From Haloarchaeobius amylolyticus (GTDB taxonomy: Archaea > Halobacteriota > Halobacteria > Halobacteriales > Natrialbaceae), in assembly GCF_026616195.1 (NCBI RefSeq), contig NZ_JANHDH010000001.1, positions 1,240,001 to 1,304,000 of the forward strand: a stretch of 64,000 nt of DNA. Direction: 5' to 3'. The notes beneath the pieces are model-generated. The model did no database searches and was not told the DNA's origin. It worked only from the letters and a program-made list of their open reading frames with translations. Below, piece by piece: positions 9,825 to 18,480 of the stretch (position 1 is the stretch's first letter; each line of letters opens with the position of its first letter). A program made the translations under genes and the position numbers.

Positions 9825-11021
9825 TCAGCTGGTGGTGACGAGTTCGACGACCTCGCGGTGGTCGAGTTCGGTGTCGCCGCCGATCTGGCGCTTGGTCCTG
9901 CAGTTCAGGCCGTGGAGCAGGCCGTCGCCGATGTCGGAGTGGAGGTGGTACGCGAAGTCGGAGGTGGTCGCGCCCTCGGGCAGGAGGAAGCAGTCGCGCA
10001 TGACCCGACCCTGCTCGTCGCCCATGGCCTCGGCACCGCCGGGGAAGACGGCGATGACACCGAGTTCGTCGAACAGCGCGGTCTCGATGGCCTGCTGGAC
10101 GCCGGTACCGCCGTACTCGGTGACGAACTCGCGGATCTGTTCGAGGCCCTGCTCCTGCTCTTCGGAGACGTCGGCGACGATGTCGAAGTCCTCGTCGCCG
10201 GCATGGTAGTCCACGACACCCTGCTCGGCCGCGTTCTTGAGGGCCTTCTCGGCGTGAGCGCTGGCCGGGACGAAGGTGAGATGGTCGTAGTCGGGGTCGC
10301 TGGTGATCTCGTCCCAGTTCGCCTGGGCGGCCGGGGTGTCCATCTTGTTCGCCGCGATGACCATCGGCTTGGTGTACTGGCGGATCTCCCGGGCGAGGTC
10401 CTCGCGGTCCTGTTCGTCCCACGCCCCGGGTTCGAAGCCGAGGTCCAGTCGGAGGATGAGCTTCTTGACCTCGTCCTTGTTGATGCCGAAGGCGGACATC
10501 TGCTCGGCGAGTTCGACCTCGATGGCGAGTTCGTCCTGGCCCTGGTAGCGGTTCTGGAACTTCTCGATGCCCTTCTGGAGGATGCCGACGTACCACTGGT
10601 CGAGTTCGTTCTCGAGGAAGTCGATGTCCTCGCGGGGGTCGTGGCCCTCGGTGTTCTCGCCCTCGATGTCGGTGGTGCCCGAGAAGTCGACGACGTGGAC
10701 CAGCACGTCGGCCTCGTTCAGGTCGGTGAGGAACTGGTTCCCGAGGCCGCGGCCCTCGTGGGCACCGGGGACGAGCCCGGCCACGTCCACGAGTTTCGTC
10801 GGGACGTAGCGTGTGCCCTCCTGGCAGTAGCCCGTGTCGGGTGTACACGACTCGTCGAACTCCGGGGCCGCACAGTCGACCCGGACGTACGCCTCGCCGA
10901 CGGAGGGGTCGATGGTCGTGAACGGGTACGCGCCCTCCGGCACGTCGTTCATCGTCGCCGCGTTGAAGAAGGTGGACTTGCCCACGGAGGGCTTGCCCAC
11001 GAGACCGATCTTGTAGCTCAT
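9825..11021 (-). CDS. ychF: YchF/Ola1-family GTPase/ATPase
   Basis: Translation-associated P-loop NTPase of 398 residues, the usual length for archaeal YchF. G1 motif GKPSVGKST at residues 8-16; a G4-like NKMD near residue 209; a C-terminal TGS-type region. The frame is open 126 bases upstream, but MSYKIGLVGKPS at 11021 is the start conserved in this family. YchF proteins bind ATP or GTP and interact with ribosomes. The gene is monocistronic, convergent with the antiporter across 154 bp that show no clear gene. Confidence 0.95.
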   Translation of the reverse strand: MSYKIGLVGKPSVGKSTFFNAATMNDVPEGAYPFTTIDPSVGEAYVRVDCAAPEFDESCTPDTGYCQEGTRYVPTKLVDVAGLVPGAHEGRGLGNQFLTDLNEADVLVHVVDFSGTTDIEGENTEGHDPREDIDFLENELDQWYVGILQKGIEKFQNRYQGQDELAIEVELAEQMSAFGINKDEVKKLILRLDLGFEPGAWDEQDREDLAREIRQYTKPMVIAANKMDTPAAQANWDEITSDPDYDHLTFVPASAHAEKALKNAAEQGVVDYHAGDEDFDIVADVSEEQEQGLEQIREFVTEYGGTGVQQAIETALFDELGVIAVFPGGAEAMGDEQGRVMRDCFLLPEGATTSDFAYHLHSDIGDGLLHGLNCRTKRQIGGDTELDHREVVELVTTS

Positions 11022-11179
11022 TGGAATCGTCGAGGCCGGCGGGCGGCATAAGGCTTGAAATCCGCTCCTGCAGTGGTATGCGGCCGCATACCGGGGAGAT
11101 GGACCCCGGCCGGGCACCCGACTCCTGGGGGCTTTCCGATGGCCCAACGGCTAAGCGCCCCGCGGTCCGTTGACGGAAC

Positions 11180-12130
11180 ATGACCTTGCCCCTCGTCCTC
11201 GTCCCCCACAGCGTCGGACCCGACCGGGCCGTCGCGCTCCGCGACGCGCTGGTGGAGGCAGTTCCCGATGCGACGGTTCGCGCGACCACGACACCCGCAG
11301 AGACGGCCGACCTGCTCCCCGAGGCCGCGGGCTACGTCGGGTACCACCTCGACGCCGAGGCCCGGTCCCGGGCCGCGAACCTCCGCTGGATCCACTGCCT
11401 GAGCGCCGGCGTCGACCACTACGACCTCGATGCGCTCGCCGAGGAGGGCGTCGTGCTGACGAACTCCTCCGGCATCCACGCCGAACCCATCGCCGAGCAG
11501 GTGCTCTGGTACCTGCTGACCTTCGAGCGCGACATGCACGTCGGCCAGCGCCAGCAGGCCGCGGGCCACTGGGAGCGCTTCGAGGGCGGGGAGATACGCG
11601 GGAAAACCCTCGGCATCGTCGGCGTCGGTGCCATCGGCGGCCGGACAGCCGAACTCGCCAGCGCGCTCGGGATGGAGGTACTCAGCATCAAGCGGGACAC
11701 CAGCGAGGTCCCCGACGGGGTGGACGAGCTGGCCGGCCCCGAGGGCCTCCACGACCTGCTCCCACGGGTCGACTACCTGCTGCTCGCGTGTCCGCTCACC
11801 GACGAGACCGAGGGCCTCATCGGCCGCGAGGAACTCACGCTACTCGGCGACGAAGCCGTCCTCGTGAACGTCGCCCGCGGCGGGGTCGTCGACCAGGACG
11901 CGCTCGTCAGGGCGCTCACCTACCACACCATCGGCGGGGCCGCCCTCGACGTGTTCGAGGCGGAGCCCTTGCCCGACGACTCGCCGCTGTGGGACCTCTC
12001 GAACGTCGTCATCACGCCGCACATGGCCGGGTCGAGCCCGCACAAGCTCGACCGCTGGACCGAGATACTGGCCGAGAACTACCGGAAGCTCGCGGCCGGA
12101 GAGACGGACCTCCGGAACCGAATCGTCTGA
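11180..12130 (+). CDS. D-isomer-specific 2-hydroxyacid dehydrogenase
   Basis: NAD(P)-dependent dehydrogenase, 316 residues, that reduces 2-oxoacids to D-2-hydroxyacids or the reverse. The Rossmann motif [10 protein letters not shown] lies near residues 141-150. The catalytic triad of the family is visible: Arg in NVARGGVVD (about 234), Glu in EAEPLP (about 258) and His in TPHMAG (about 281). Overall layout resembles glyoxylate/hydroxypyruvate reductases and phosphoglycerate dehydrogenase; the exact substrate is not determinable. Divergent from ychF over 158 bp. Confidence 0.92.
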   Translation: MTLPLVLVPHSVGPDRAVALRDALVEAVPDATVRATTTPAETADLLPEAAGYVGYHLDAEARSRAANLRWIHCLSAGVDHYDLDALAEEGVVLTNSSGIHAEPIAEQVLWYLLTFERDMHVGQRQQAAGHWERFEGGEIRGKTLGIVGVGAIGGRTAELASALGMEVLSIKRDTSEVPDGVDELAGPEGLHDLLPRVDYLLLACPLTDETEGLIGREELTLLGDEAVLVNVARGGVVDQDALVRALTYHTIGGAALDVFEAEPLPDDSPLWDLSNVVITPHMAGSSPHKLDRWTEILAENYRKLAAGETDLRNRIV

Positions 12131-12216
12131 GTCACGGCGCGGGTCGGCGATGGGAGCTCCGTGCGGTTCTCTGGGCCGCCGCGACCACGGCCTCTTTGCC
12201 CTTCGCGCGCCTATCG

Positions 12217-12639
12217 ATGGACATGAGCGACAGTTCCTCCGAGACGAGACGAGACGTCCCCGAGACCGAGGCCGAGTGGCGCGAGCGCCTGGACGACGAG
12301 TCCTACAACGTGCTGCGCGAACAGGGCACCGAGGCCCGCTTCTCCGGCGAGTACGTCGACCACTTCGAGGACGGGAAGTACCGCTGCAAGGGCTGTGGCG
12401 AGGTCCTGTTCGATTCGGAGACGAAGTTCGACCACGGCTGTGGCTGGCCGTCGTTCTACGCCGCGGACGACGGGAAGATCGAGAAGCGCGAAGACCACAG
12501 CCATGGCATGCACCGAATCGAGGTCGTGTGTGCGAACTGCGAGAGCCACCTGGGTCACGTCTTCGACGATGGACCGGCGCCAACTGGCAAGCGGTTCTGT
12601 ATCAACTCGGTGGCGCTGGAGTTCGACGACGAGGAGTGA
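12217..12639 (+). CDS. msrB: Peptide-methionine (R)-S-oxide reductase
   Basis: Repairs methionine-R-sulfoxide in oxidised proteins using thioredoxin-type reductant. 140 residues, a complete single-domain MsrB. Zinc-binding pairs CKGC and CANC are present, together with GCGWPSF, HLGHVF and the catalytic Cys in RFCINS near the C-terminus. ATG at 12217 and ATG at 12223 are both possible; the second gives MSDSSS. The gene is embedded in a longer open frame that starts inside the dehydrogenase, which is a shadow. It follows the dehydrogenase after 86 bp on the same strand. Confidence 0.96.
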   Translation: MDMSDSSSETRRDVPETEAEWRERLDDESYNVLREQGTEARFSGEYVDHFEDGKYRCKGCGEVLFDSETKFDHGCGWPSFYAADDGKIEKREDHSHGMHRIEVVCANCESHLGHVFDDGPAPTGKRFCINSVALEFDDEE

Positions 12640-12691
12640 GCGCCCACCGACATACCTTCGATGCAGGCGCCGATGACCACGCTTTCAGCTG

Positions 12692-12733
12692 TTCTAACCC
12701 CCAGTTAGAAGTGAAGTCGTAGATACCTTTATC
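12692..12733 (+). promoter_or_regulatory. Inverted repeat plus TATA-like box in the msrB / monooxygenase gap
   Basis: TTCTAAC (12692-12698), a CCCCA spacer, then GTTAGAA (12704-12710) form a perfect 7-bp inverted repeat. It is followed by a TATA-like TTTATCC (12728-12734). No annotated plus-strand gene starts downstream; instead a string of hairpins begins about 25 bp after the box. This looks like an operator plus promoter for an RNA gene, though the repeat might alternatively act after msrB. Confidence 0.4.
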
Positions 12734-12756
12734 CCCGTAAGTGACCAACATACAAT

Positions 12757-12880
12757 CGGTTCTGGGGAGAACCAGGGGGACGGGTACGTCGGTCGGCGAG
12801 GGGCGCCTGTCGCACCAGCCGACGAACGCGTGAGGGGAGAGACGATCGGGCGAACACCCGACAGCGGGGGTGTCCGAATC
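12757..12880 (+). ncRNA. Candidate structured small RNA (unclassified)
   Basis: The intergenic stretch after the TATA-like box contains three simple hairpins on the plus strand: GGTTCT/AGAACC with a GGGG loop (12758-12773), GTCGGC/GCCGAC around 12785-12820, and ACACCC/GGGTGT (12854-12873). The first stem sits where transcription would start. A 30-codon GTG frame at 12741-12833 also crosses it, so a short peptide is the main alternative. High-GC DNA makes hairpins easily, so confidence is low. Confidence 0.3.
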
Positions 12881-12921
12881 AGGGGGAGTCGGAGTGGCGG
12901 CGCGGTGCTGCCGACGAGACG

Positions 12922-13224
12922 TTACTTTTCGGCCGAGATGAAGACCTCGTGAGATTCCATCTCGCTCTTCCCCGAGAACATCTCCTTCGGCGGGCGGTCG
13001 CGATGGGCCTCGCGGAACTCCTCGCTCTCTGTCCACGCGTCGAAGGCGTCCTCGGACTCCCAGTAGGTCAGGACGACGTAGCGGTCGGCCTCGACCGGGC
13101 GCAGGACCTCCATGCGGACGAACCCCTCGCGCTGGTCGACCTTCTCGGCGCGAGCCTCGAATCGTGCCTCGAACGCGTCTTCGTGCCCTTCGGCGACCGG
13201 GATGCGGTTGGCGACGACGAACAT
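12922..13224 (-). CDS. Antibiotic biosynthesis monooxygenase / HmoA-like heme-degrading domain protein
   Basis: Small ferredoxin-like alpha/beta protein, 100 residues, of the ABM superfamily. Family features visible: an N-terminal VVANRIPVAEGHEDAFEARF strand-helix, a central GFVRMEVLRP strand, and a YWESEDAFDAWTESEEF helix that carries the conserved Trp. Related proteins act as heme-degrading or quinol monooxygenases, but small ABM proteins vary widely and the substrate cannot be read here. ATG start at 13224, preceded by AT-rich sequence. Confidence 0.8.
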   Translation of the reverse strand: MFVVANRIPVAEGHEDAFEARFEARAEKVDQREGFVRMEVLRPVEADRYVVLTYWESEDAFDAWTESEEFREAHRDRPPKEMFSGKSEMESHEVFISAEK

Positions 13225-13287
13225 GGGTAAATCATCTCACGGAAAGAACAATAAGATATCGTCGGCGGGGCGCGACGCCCCGGTCGG

Positions 13288-13389
13288 TCAGTCGGCGCCG
13301 TGGGGCGGGACGTACCCGCATGCCGGGCAGCGATCGAGGTACGGTTGGTGGACGATTCCGCGACAGGTGGAACACGAATCACGCGTCAT
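13288..13389 (-). CDS. Zinc-finger microprotein (two CxxC pairs)
   Basis: A 33-residue protein with CSTC (residues 6-9) and CPAC (21-24), a spacing that fits one bound zinc ion. Such tiny two-knuckle proteins are common in haloarchaea and often regulate biofilm, swarming or stress traits, but this one is unassigned. An in-frame ATG at 13410 would add seven residues. It is divergent from nothing obvious and lies 63 bp upstream of the ABM gene on the same strand, so they could be co-transcribed. Confidence 0.7.
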   Translation of the reverse strand: MTRDSCSTCRGIVHQPYLDRCPACGYVPPHGAD

Positions 13390-13544
13390 TACAACTCTAA
13401 CAGCTACCATCCGGCATAAGCTTGTCCCGTGTCTGATAGTTTGTCCCGGCCGCCGCGTTCGCACGCCTCGCGGGTCACGGGCTGTCGTGGGTCGCCTGTC
13501 CCACCCGGCCCATGGCCGGTCGTCGGCCGACTCCCGTCCCGGGC

Positions 13545-14171
13545 TCAGGTCCAGGTCCACGAGTCCGGGCGGTTCGCGACCGACGCCTCGTCGGCGCCCT
13601 GTCGGTGCTGCTCCGGTTCGGCCTGCGACTGCATCTCCGTGGCCCGGTCGATCCAGATCTCGGCCCGGCGCTTCGAGACGCCGACCGCGGACGCGACGTG
13701 GTCCGGCCTGGCCATCGAGAGGCCGCCGAGCGTCGTGATGCCGGCAGACCGCAGCCGGTCGGCGTAGGTCGGGCCGAGCCCGTGTATCTCGGTCAGCTCC
13801 GACATCGCCCGGGCCCGGCGCTGCTCGACGGGCAGGTCCGACTCGTTCTCTGTCGTGGCGGGCTCGTCGACCTCGACCGGGGACGCGACCGGACCGTGGT
13901 CGACCTCGATGCCGATGCCCTCGCCGGTGGCCTCGCCCCAGGCGATCTCGTCGTCTCGCGAGGCGTGTCCGCCCACGACCGGCGCCGGTTCCGGCTCTCC
14001 GACGTCGAGGCTCGCCGCGACATCGTCGGGCACCACGAACTGCAGGTCGGCGTGTGGGACGAACCCCACCAGCTGCTTGCGTTTCTCGTCGTCGAAGAGG
14101 AGGACGCCCTCCTCGATGGCCTTGAAGTTCTCGCACGGGATGGATACGCCGCTCTTGGTTATCGCCTTCAT
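13545..14171 (-). CDS. Helix-hairpin-helix domain protein (haloarchaeal)
   Basis: 208 residues. The N-terminal 60 residues (MKAITKSGVSIPC...GVLLFDDEKRKQLVGFVP) form a compact conserved-looking domain. An acidic linker follows, and a helix-hairpin-helix unit at about 126-178 carries IHGLGPTYADRLRSAGI and VSKRRAEIWI. That unit resembles the N-terminal HhH of RadA or the terminal domain of RNA polymerase alpha, and usually binds DNA non-specifically or mediates protein contact. No catalytic domain is present. Function is unknown. ATG start at 14171. Confidence 0.75.
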   Translation of the reverse strand: MKAITKSGVSIPCENFKAIEEGVLLFDDEKRKQLVGFVPHADLQFVVPDDVAASLDVGEPEPAPVVGGHASRDDEIAWGEATGEGIGIEVDHGPVASPVEVDEPATTENESDLPVEQRRARAMSELTEIHGLGPTYADRLRSAGITTLGGLSMARPDHVASAVGVSKRRAEIWIDRATEMQSQAEPEQHRQGADEASVANRPDSWTWT

Positions 14172-14272
14172 AGCTCTCCCCGGGGAACGCGGTCCCCCGA
14201 TGGTCCCCTAGAGGCGACGGACGGGCACAAGTCTACCGCGGAGCTTCCAGCGTTGCGGGGTGTTCGGGCGAC

Positions 14273-15112
14273 TCACCGCGAGTCGTACTCCTGGTAGATG
14301 ACGTGGCCGCAGGCCTTGCAGTGCGAGGCGTCCGGGTCGTGGTAGGCGAGGCCGCAGGACTCGCAGGTGACCGACACCTTGTCGGTCGTCCACTCGCGGA
14401 CGATGCGACTCGCCTGCCAGGGGATGAGCACGACCCCGGAGATGATGGCCCCGGTCGTCACGATGCGGCCCCCCGCCGTCAGCGGGACGATGTCGCCGAA
14501 CCCGACCGTCGTGAGCGTGACGACCGTGAAGTAGAACGCGTCGCCGAAGTTCGCCACCTCCGGGTTCGCGACGTGTTCGGCCGCGTAGAACACGCCGGCC
14601 GAGACGAAGAAGATCGTCAGGACCGTCAGCAACAGTTTCAGGACCCGGAGCTCGTGGACCGAGATGGAGCCGAAGAAGAACTCCTCGTCCCGGGTGAACC
14701 GGTAGAACCGCATGAATCGGACGACACGAAGCGCCCGCAGGAAGCCGATGTCGAGCGCGAACACCGACAGCCCGGGCACCAAAAGGAAGGCGAACGTCGG
14801 GAGGATGGCGAGCAGGTCGACGACGGTGTAGACGTCGGTTGCCTCCTCGAACCGGTCGGGTGCCCCGTACAGCCGGAGGACGTACTCGAGCGCGAAGACG
14901 CAGGCGATGGCGACCTCGGCGGCCCACAGGAGCTGGCGCGTCTCCGCCGAGACCGAGTAGGTCTCGAAGACGAAGATGCCGACGAAGCAGAGGTTCAGCG
15001 CCATGAGCGCGATGTCGATGACCTTCCCGAGGGTCGTCCGGTGGTCCAGCAGGTAGAACTCGACCAGCTCCCGCGGCCCGCCGTCCGGGGGGCGCACGTC
15101 GCGGTTCTGCAT
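14273..15112 (-). CDS. Voltage-gated-type K+ channel with C-terminal zinc ribbon
   Basis: Six-helix ion transporter of 279 residues. A voltage-sensor-like S4 is seen in FLRALRVVRFMRFYRF, and the pore has the K+ selectivity sequence TTVGFGD followed by IVP. After S6 the chain ends in a zinc-ribbon module: CESC near residue 248 and CKAC near 265. The open frame extends to 15193, but ATG at 15112 avoids an unlikely Cys/Pro-rich leader. The cytoplasmic ribbon replaces the usual RCK/TrkA_N gating domain and is unusual. K+ is the likely ion given the TVGFGD filter. Confidence 0.88.
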   Translation of the reverse strand: MQNRDVRPPDGGPRELVEFYLLDHRTTLGKVIDIALMALNLCFVGIFVFETYSVSAETRQLLWAAEVAIACVFALEYVLRLYGAPDRFEEATDVYTVVDLLAILPTFAFLLVPGLSVFALDIGFLRALRVVRFMRFYRFTRDEEFFFGSISVHELRVLKLLLTVLTIFFVSAGVFYAAEHVANPEVANFGDAFYFTVVTLTTVGFGDIVPLTAGGRIVTTGAIISGVVLIPWQASRIVREWTTDKVSVTCESCGLAYHDPDASHCKACGHVIYQEYDSR

Positions 15113-15211
15113 ACTGGCACACGGGAGCGTCGGGCACATGTAGCCCGTGGGTTCCGGCCGGGCGCACCACGGTGTCAGCGCACCGAGCCCCATCGCCGCG
15201 GTGGCGGGGCG

Positions 15212-18049
15212 TCAGCGGGGCGGCAGCAGGTCGGTCTCCGTGTCCCGGCCGTCGTCGTCGGGAGCCGTCTCGCCCGGTGACCCGGTCGCCTGCTCGGCCA
15301 GCGCGATCGCTTCCTCGAGAGACGACAGCGACGATTCGAGCGCCTCCCGGAGTGCCACGGCGGCCGTCTGGTCGTCGGCCGTCTGGTCGTCGGCTGCCGG
15401 CGCGGTGTCCGCCCCGGCGTAGGCCAGGGCCTCCCGCAGCGCCGGCCGGAGGTCGGTGGCCAGGAGCGTGGTGAGGTCGTCGACGACCGCATCGCGCCGG
15501 CGGAGTTCGGCCTCGTAGCGCCACTCGGTGAGTTCGTGGCCGAGCCAGTCCGCGAGCAGTTCGACCATCGCGTTCCGGTTCGCCGTGAGCTCCATCGGCG
15601 TCTCGTCGTCGTCCACGAAGCAGATGACGCCCCAGAGGGTCTCCTCGACGAACACGGGCGCACCGATGTAGGACCCGAACGGGGCGTCCGCGACCACCGA
15701 CCCACCGTCGGTGTCGGCGAGGTTGCGCCCGTAGGTCGCCACCACGTCCTCCTCCTCGACGACGCGCTGGCAGACGGTCTCCTGGAGGGGGCTCACCGTC
15801 CCGGCCGACCGGCCGGTCGTCTCGCCGGTGGAGACGACGATCTCGTGGACCTCGTCGGCCACGTCGACCCGGCAGAGCTGTGCGTTGCTCACCTCGAGCG
15901 ATTCGCGGAGCGTCTCGAGTGGGCGTTCGATGCGCTCGGTCGCCGTGAGCGACGAGTCCGTCAGCAACTCGTGGAACTCGTCGAGGAGGTCGGCGATGGC
16001 AGCCTGGTCCGTCACGTCCCTGCTGATGCCGACGATGCCGACGAGCCGGCCGGCGTCGTCGTAGTGTGGATACTTCTCGCTCATGAAGACGCGCTCACGA
16101 CCGTCGATGACGTGGCGCTCCTCCTCCATGCGGGGTTCCTCGTGTTCGAGGACCCAGCGGTCGATGGGCAGCATGTCCTCGTCGGTGTCGAACAGTTCGC
16201 GGTCGACCCGCCCGACGACCGCCTGCGGCGAGCAGTCGAAATAGCGTGCCCCGGCCTCGTTGATGAACTCGTAGCGCCCCTCGCGGTCCTTGATGTAGAT
16301 GGCGTCCTGGGTGCGCTCGGCGATGGCCTGGAGCTGCCACGTCTGGCGGCGTCGTTCGGTGATGTCCTGGACGAACGAGAGCACGCTCACCGTCTCGCCG
16401 TCCTCGTCGAGGATGGCGCAGTTGTGCCACTCGCAGTCGACCTCGGCGCCGCTCCGGGTCACGTTCCGGTTGACGATGTGCTGGGCCGTGCCCTCCGTGA
16501 CGAGCTCCTCCCACACCTCGTCGACCGCGTCCCGCGACGAGTGCGGGACGATGAACTCGGCGTGCCGGCCGGTCGCCTCCGCGGTGGTGTAGCCGAACAG
16601 CTCCTCGGCGGCGGCGTTCCACCGGGCGACCTCGAAGTCGAGCGTCCACTCGATGACCGCCATCGGCGACTGGCGGAAGAGGTACTGGAGGCGCTGGTTC
16701 GCCCGCTCTAACACCTCCTTCCGGCAGCGACGGTCGCGGTTGTGGAGCGCGATGACGGCCTGGTCGGCGAGTTCGCCGGCGAACCGGACCTCGTCTTCCG
16801 CCCACTCGCGGGGTGCGCCGCCGGATTCGTTGCACAGGACGCCGACGACCTTCCCACCGCGCCTGATGGTCGCGTCGAGCATCGAGGTGATGCCGAGCGG
16901 TTCGAGGTAGGACGCACAGAGTTCGCCGGTCCGGGGGTCGGACTGGGCGTCGGTCGCCGGAATCGCCCGGTGTTCGACGAGTGCCTCGAAGTAGTTCGGG
17001 TAGTCGTCGACCACGAGCGTCGTCCCGGACTCGTGGTCGCGGCCGTTCCGGTCGTAGCAGTCGAGACACCGGAGCGTCTCGCGGTCGTCGCTGAACAGCC
17101 AGATCGACGACCGGTCCACGTCGAGCGTCTCGGCGCTCGTCTCCGTGATGCGTCGGGCCGCCGTCTCGAGTCGGCCCTTCGCGAGCAGCTCGTCGGTCGC
17201 GAGTTCGACGACGGCATCGCGCTGGCGCTCCTGCCGTCTGGCCCGGACGTACCGGTCGGTGATGTCCCGGAAGATGAGGACCACGCCGACCACGTCGCCG
17301 ACGTCGTCCGTGATGGGGGCCGCGCTGTCCGAGACGTAGCGTTCGGTCCCGTCGCGGGCGTGGAGGACGAGGTCCTCCTCGAGTTCGAGCGTGCTCTCGG
17401 CTTCGATGACCTGCTCGACGGGGTCACGCACCGGCCCGCTGGTCCGGGCGTCTTCGACGTGGAACACCTCCGCGAGGGGCCGACCGACGGCGTCCTCGCG
17501 GTCCCAGCCCGTCAGTTCCTCGGCGACCACGTTCATGCGTTCGACGGTCCCCGCGGTGTCGGTCGCGATGACGCCGTCGCCGATGGAGTCGAGCGTGATT
17601 CGGAGGTCGGTCTCGCGCTGGCTCAGGGCCGACCGCGTCCGGTGGTGCTGGGCCTCCTGCTCGATGGTCTGGGCCAGCAACCCGTACTGCGCCGTGGGGT
17701 CGCCGCCCTTCTGCAGGTAGCGGTTCGCGCCCAGGTTGAGCGCCTCCATCGCCACCTCCTCGCGGCCCTTCCCGGTGAAGATGATGAACGGGATGGCCTC
17801 GTCGCGGTCCTCTCGCAGTCGTTTGAGGAACTCGAGCCCGTCCATCTCGGGCATCTGGTAGTCCGAGACGACGATGTCGAAGAGTTCCGTCGCGAGTCGG
17901 TCGAGCGCGTCCGCTGGCGACGCCGTGGTCTCGACGGTGATGTCGGCGAATCGCGTCTCGAGGTACGTCTCTGTGGCCTCCAGCAGCGCCTCGTCGTCGT
18001 CGACGTAGAGGACGCTGATGCCTGCTCTCCCCGTGGTTGCGGCCCCCAT
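15212..18049 (-). CDS. Receiver-PAS-GAF-PAS-PAS-GAF signalling protein without kinase ATPase domain
   Basis: Cytoplasmic sensor of 945 residues. An N-terminal receiver domain (about 10-125) has the phospho-acceptor Asp in VVSDYQMPEMDG at about residue 63. It is followed by PAS (about 145-265), GAF (about 280-440), PAS (about 455-570), PAS (about 580-690) and a second GAF (about 695-850). The last 95 residues look like a worn-down HisKA helix (TTLLATDLRPAL): Thr stands where the phosphorylated His would be, and no HATPase_c motifs (N, G1, G2 boxes) follow. ATG at 18049 is preferred over GTG at 18073. It may receive phosphate and pass signals by contact. It is probably not an active kinase. Confidence 0.85.
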   Translation of the reverse strand: MGAATTGRAGISVLYVDDDEALLEATETYLETRFADITVETTASPADALDRLATELFDIVVSDYQMPEMDGLEFLKRLREDRDEAIPFIIFTGKGREEVAMEALNLGANRYLQKGGDPTAQYGLLAQTIEQEAQHHRTRSALSQRETDLRITLDSIGDGVIATDTAGTVERMNVVAEELTGWDREDAVGRPLAEVFHVEDARTSGPVRDPVEQVIEAESTLELEEDLVLHARDGTERYVSDSAAPITDDVGDVVGVVLIFRDITDRYVRARRQERQRDAVVELATDELLAKGRLETAARRITETSAETLDVDRSSIWLFSDDRETLRCLDCYDRNGRDHESGTTLVVDDYPNYFEALVEHRAIPATDAQSDPRTGELCASYLEPLGITSMLDATIRRGGKVVGVLCNESGGAPREWAEDEVRFAGELADQAVIALHNRDRRCRKEVLERANQRLQYLFRQSPMAVIEWTLDFEVARWNAAAEELFGYTTAEATGRHAEFIVPHSSRDAVDEVWEELVTEGTAQHIVNRNVTRSGAEVDCEWHNCAILDEDGETVSVLSFVQDITERRRQTWQLQAIAERTQDAIYIKDREGRYEFINEAGARYFDCSPQAVVGRVDRELFDTDEDMLPIDRWVLEHEEPRMEEERHVIDGRERVFMSEKYPHYDDAGRLVGIVGISRDVTDQAAIADLLDEFHELLTDSSLTATERIERPLETLRESLEVSNAQLCRVDVADEVHEIVVSTGETTGRSAGTVSPLQETVCQRVVEEEDVVATYGRNLADTDGGSVVADAPFGSYIGAPVFVEETLWGVICFVDDDETPMELTANRNAMVELLADWLGHELTEWRYEAELRRRDAVVDDLTTLLATDLRPALREALAYAGADTAPAADDQTADDQTAAVALREALESSLSSLEEAIALAEQATGSPGETAPDDDGRDTETDLLPPR

Positions 18050-18129
18050 GCTGGTAGGAGAGTAGGAAGCCACAGCACAAAGCCCGTGCGCTCGGACACA
18101 CCGGGGCGCCAGCCAGCAGGATCGGTGGC

Positions 18130-18375
18130 CTACCGGCCGGACGGCATCGCCTGGTTCGCCTCGTCCGTGGTGTTCGTGAGCCGGTCCGTCCCGGTCCGGT
18201 CGAAGCTCCGCTGGCAGCGCGCGACCCAGTCGCCCGGGTCGTCGCTGGGGGTCGCGTCGGCCCTCCCGTCGCGCTCTTCCGGTTCCGTGGCGGCCGGCGC
18301 GCTGTCAGGTGTGTTCGTCGGCTGGTCTGCCGTGGGGCGGTACTGCTGGGTCGCGGCGTGTGTATCGGTTCTCAT
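18130..18375 (-). CDS. Small haloarchaeal protein of unknown function, copy 1
   Basis: 81 residues from ATG 18375. The N-terminal 49 are Thr/Pro/Asp-rich and probably disordered. The C-terminal 32 carry a conserved core (W-A-CQ, FD, RL-N-TD, N-AM-G) that matches the product at 32114-32341 in 16 of 32 positions. Its start codon overlaps the stop of an upstream frame as ATGA, exactly as in the second copy. A longer frame runs to 18489, but the shared 25-bp promoter block lies in that stretch, which argues against the longer start. Function unknown; no signal peptide or membrane segment. Confidence 0.6.
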   Translation of the reverse strand: MRTDTHAATQQYRPTADQPTNTPDSAPAATEPEERDGRADATPSDDPGDWVARCQRSFDRTGTDRLTNTTDEANQAMPSGR

Positions 18376-18461
18376 ACGGGTCGTGTCGACGGTCGGCGGT
18401 CGGGTGGTCGGAGAGCGGCGCTGGGACGGAGAACGAGTCAGCGGTGTACCCGTACGAGCAT
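18372..18461 (-). other. Upstream leader frame of copy 1, interrupted by a stop
   Basis: An ATG at 18461 lies about 30 bp after the TATA-like core of the promoter, where a leaderless message would begin. The frame reads MLVRVHR and then meets TGA. If that stop is ignored it stays open for 29 codons and ends in the ATGA overlap with the main gene at 18375. The homologous frame of copy 2 (32338-32424) is intact. Either this copy is decayed, or only the seven-residue leader is used here. Confidence 0.4.
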
Positions 18462-18480
18462 CGGTACCAGTCACTCGACA

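Noticed and set aside
7102-10209. 1035-residue frame on the plus strand
   Set aside because: Runs antisense to FAD and YchF genes and across the antiporter in another frame; no family signal.
18372-18461. Selenocysteine reading of the in-frame TGA in the copy-1 leader
   Set aside because: Selenocysteine insertion is known in some methanogens, not in haloarchaea, and I see no SECIS-like element.
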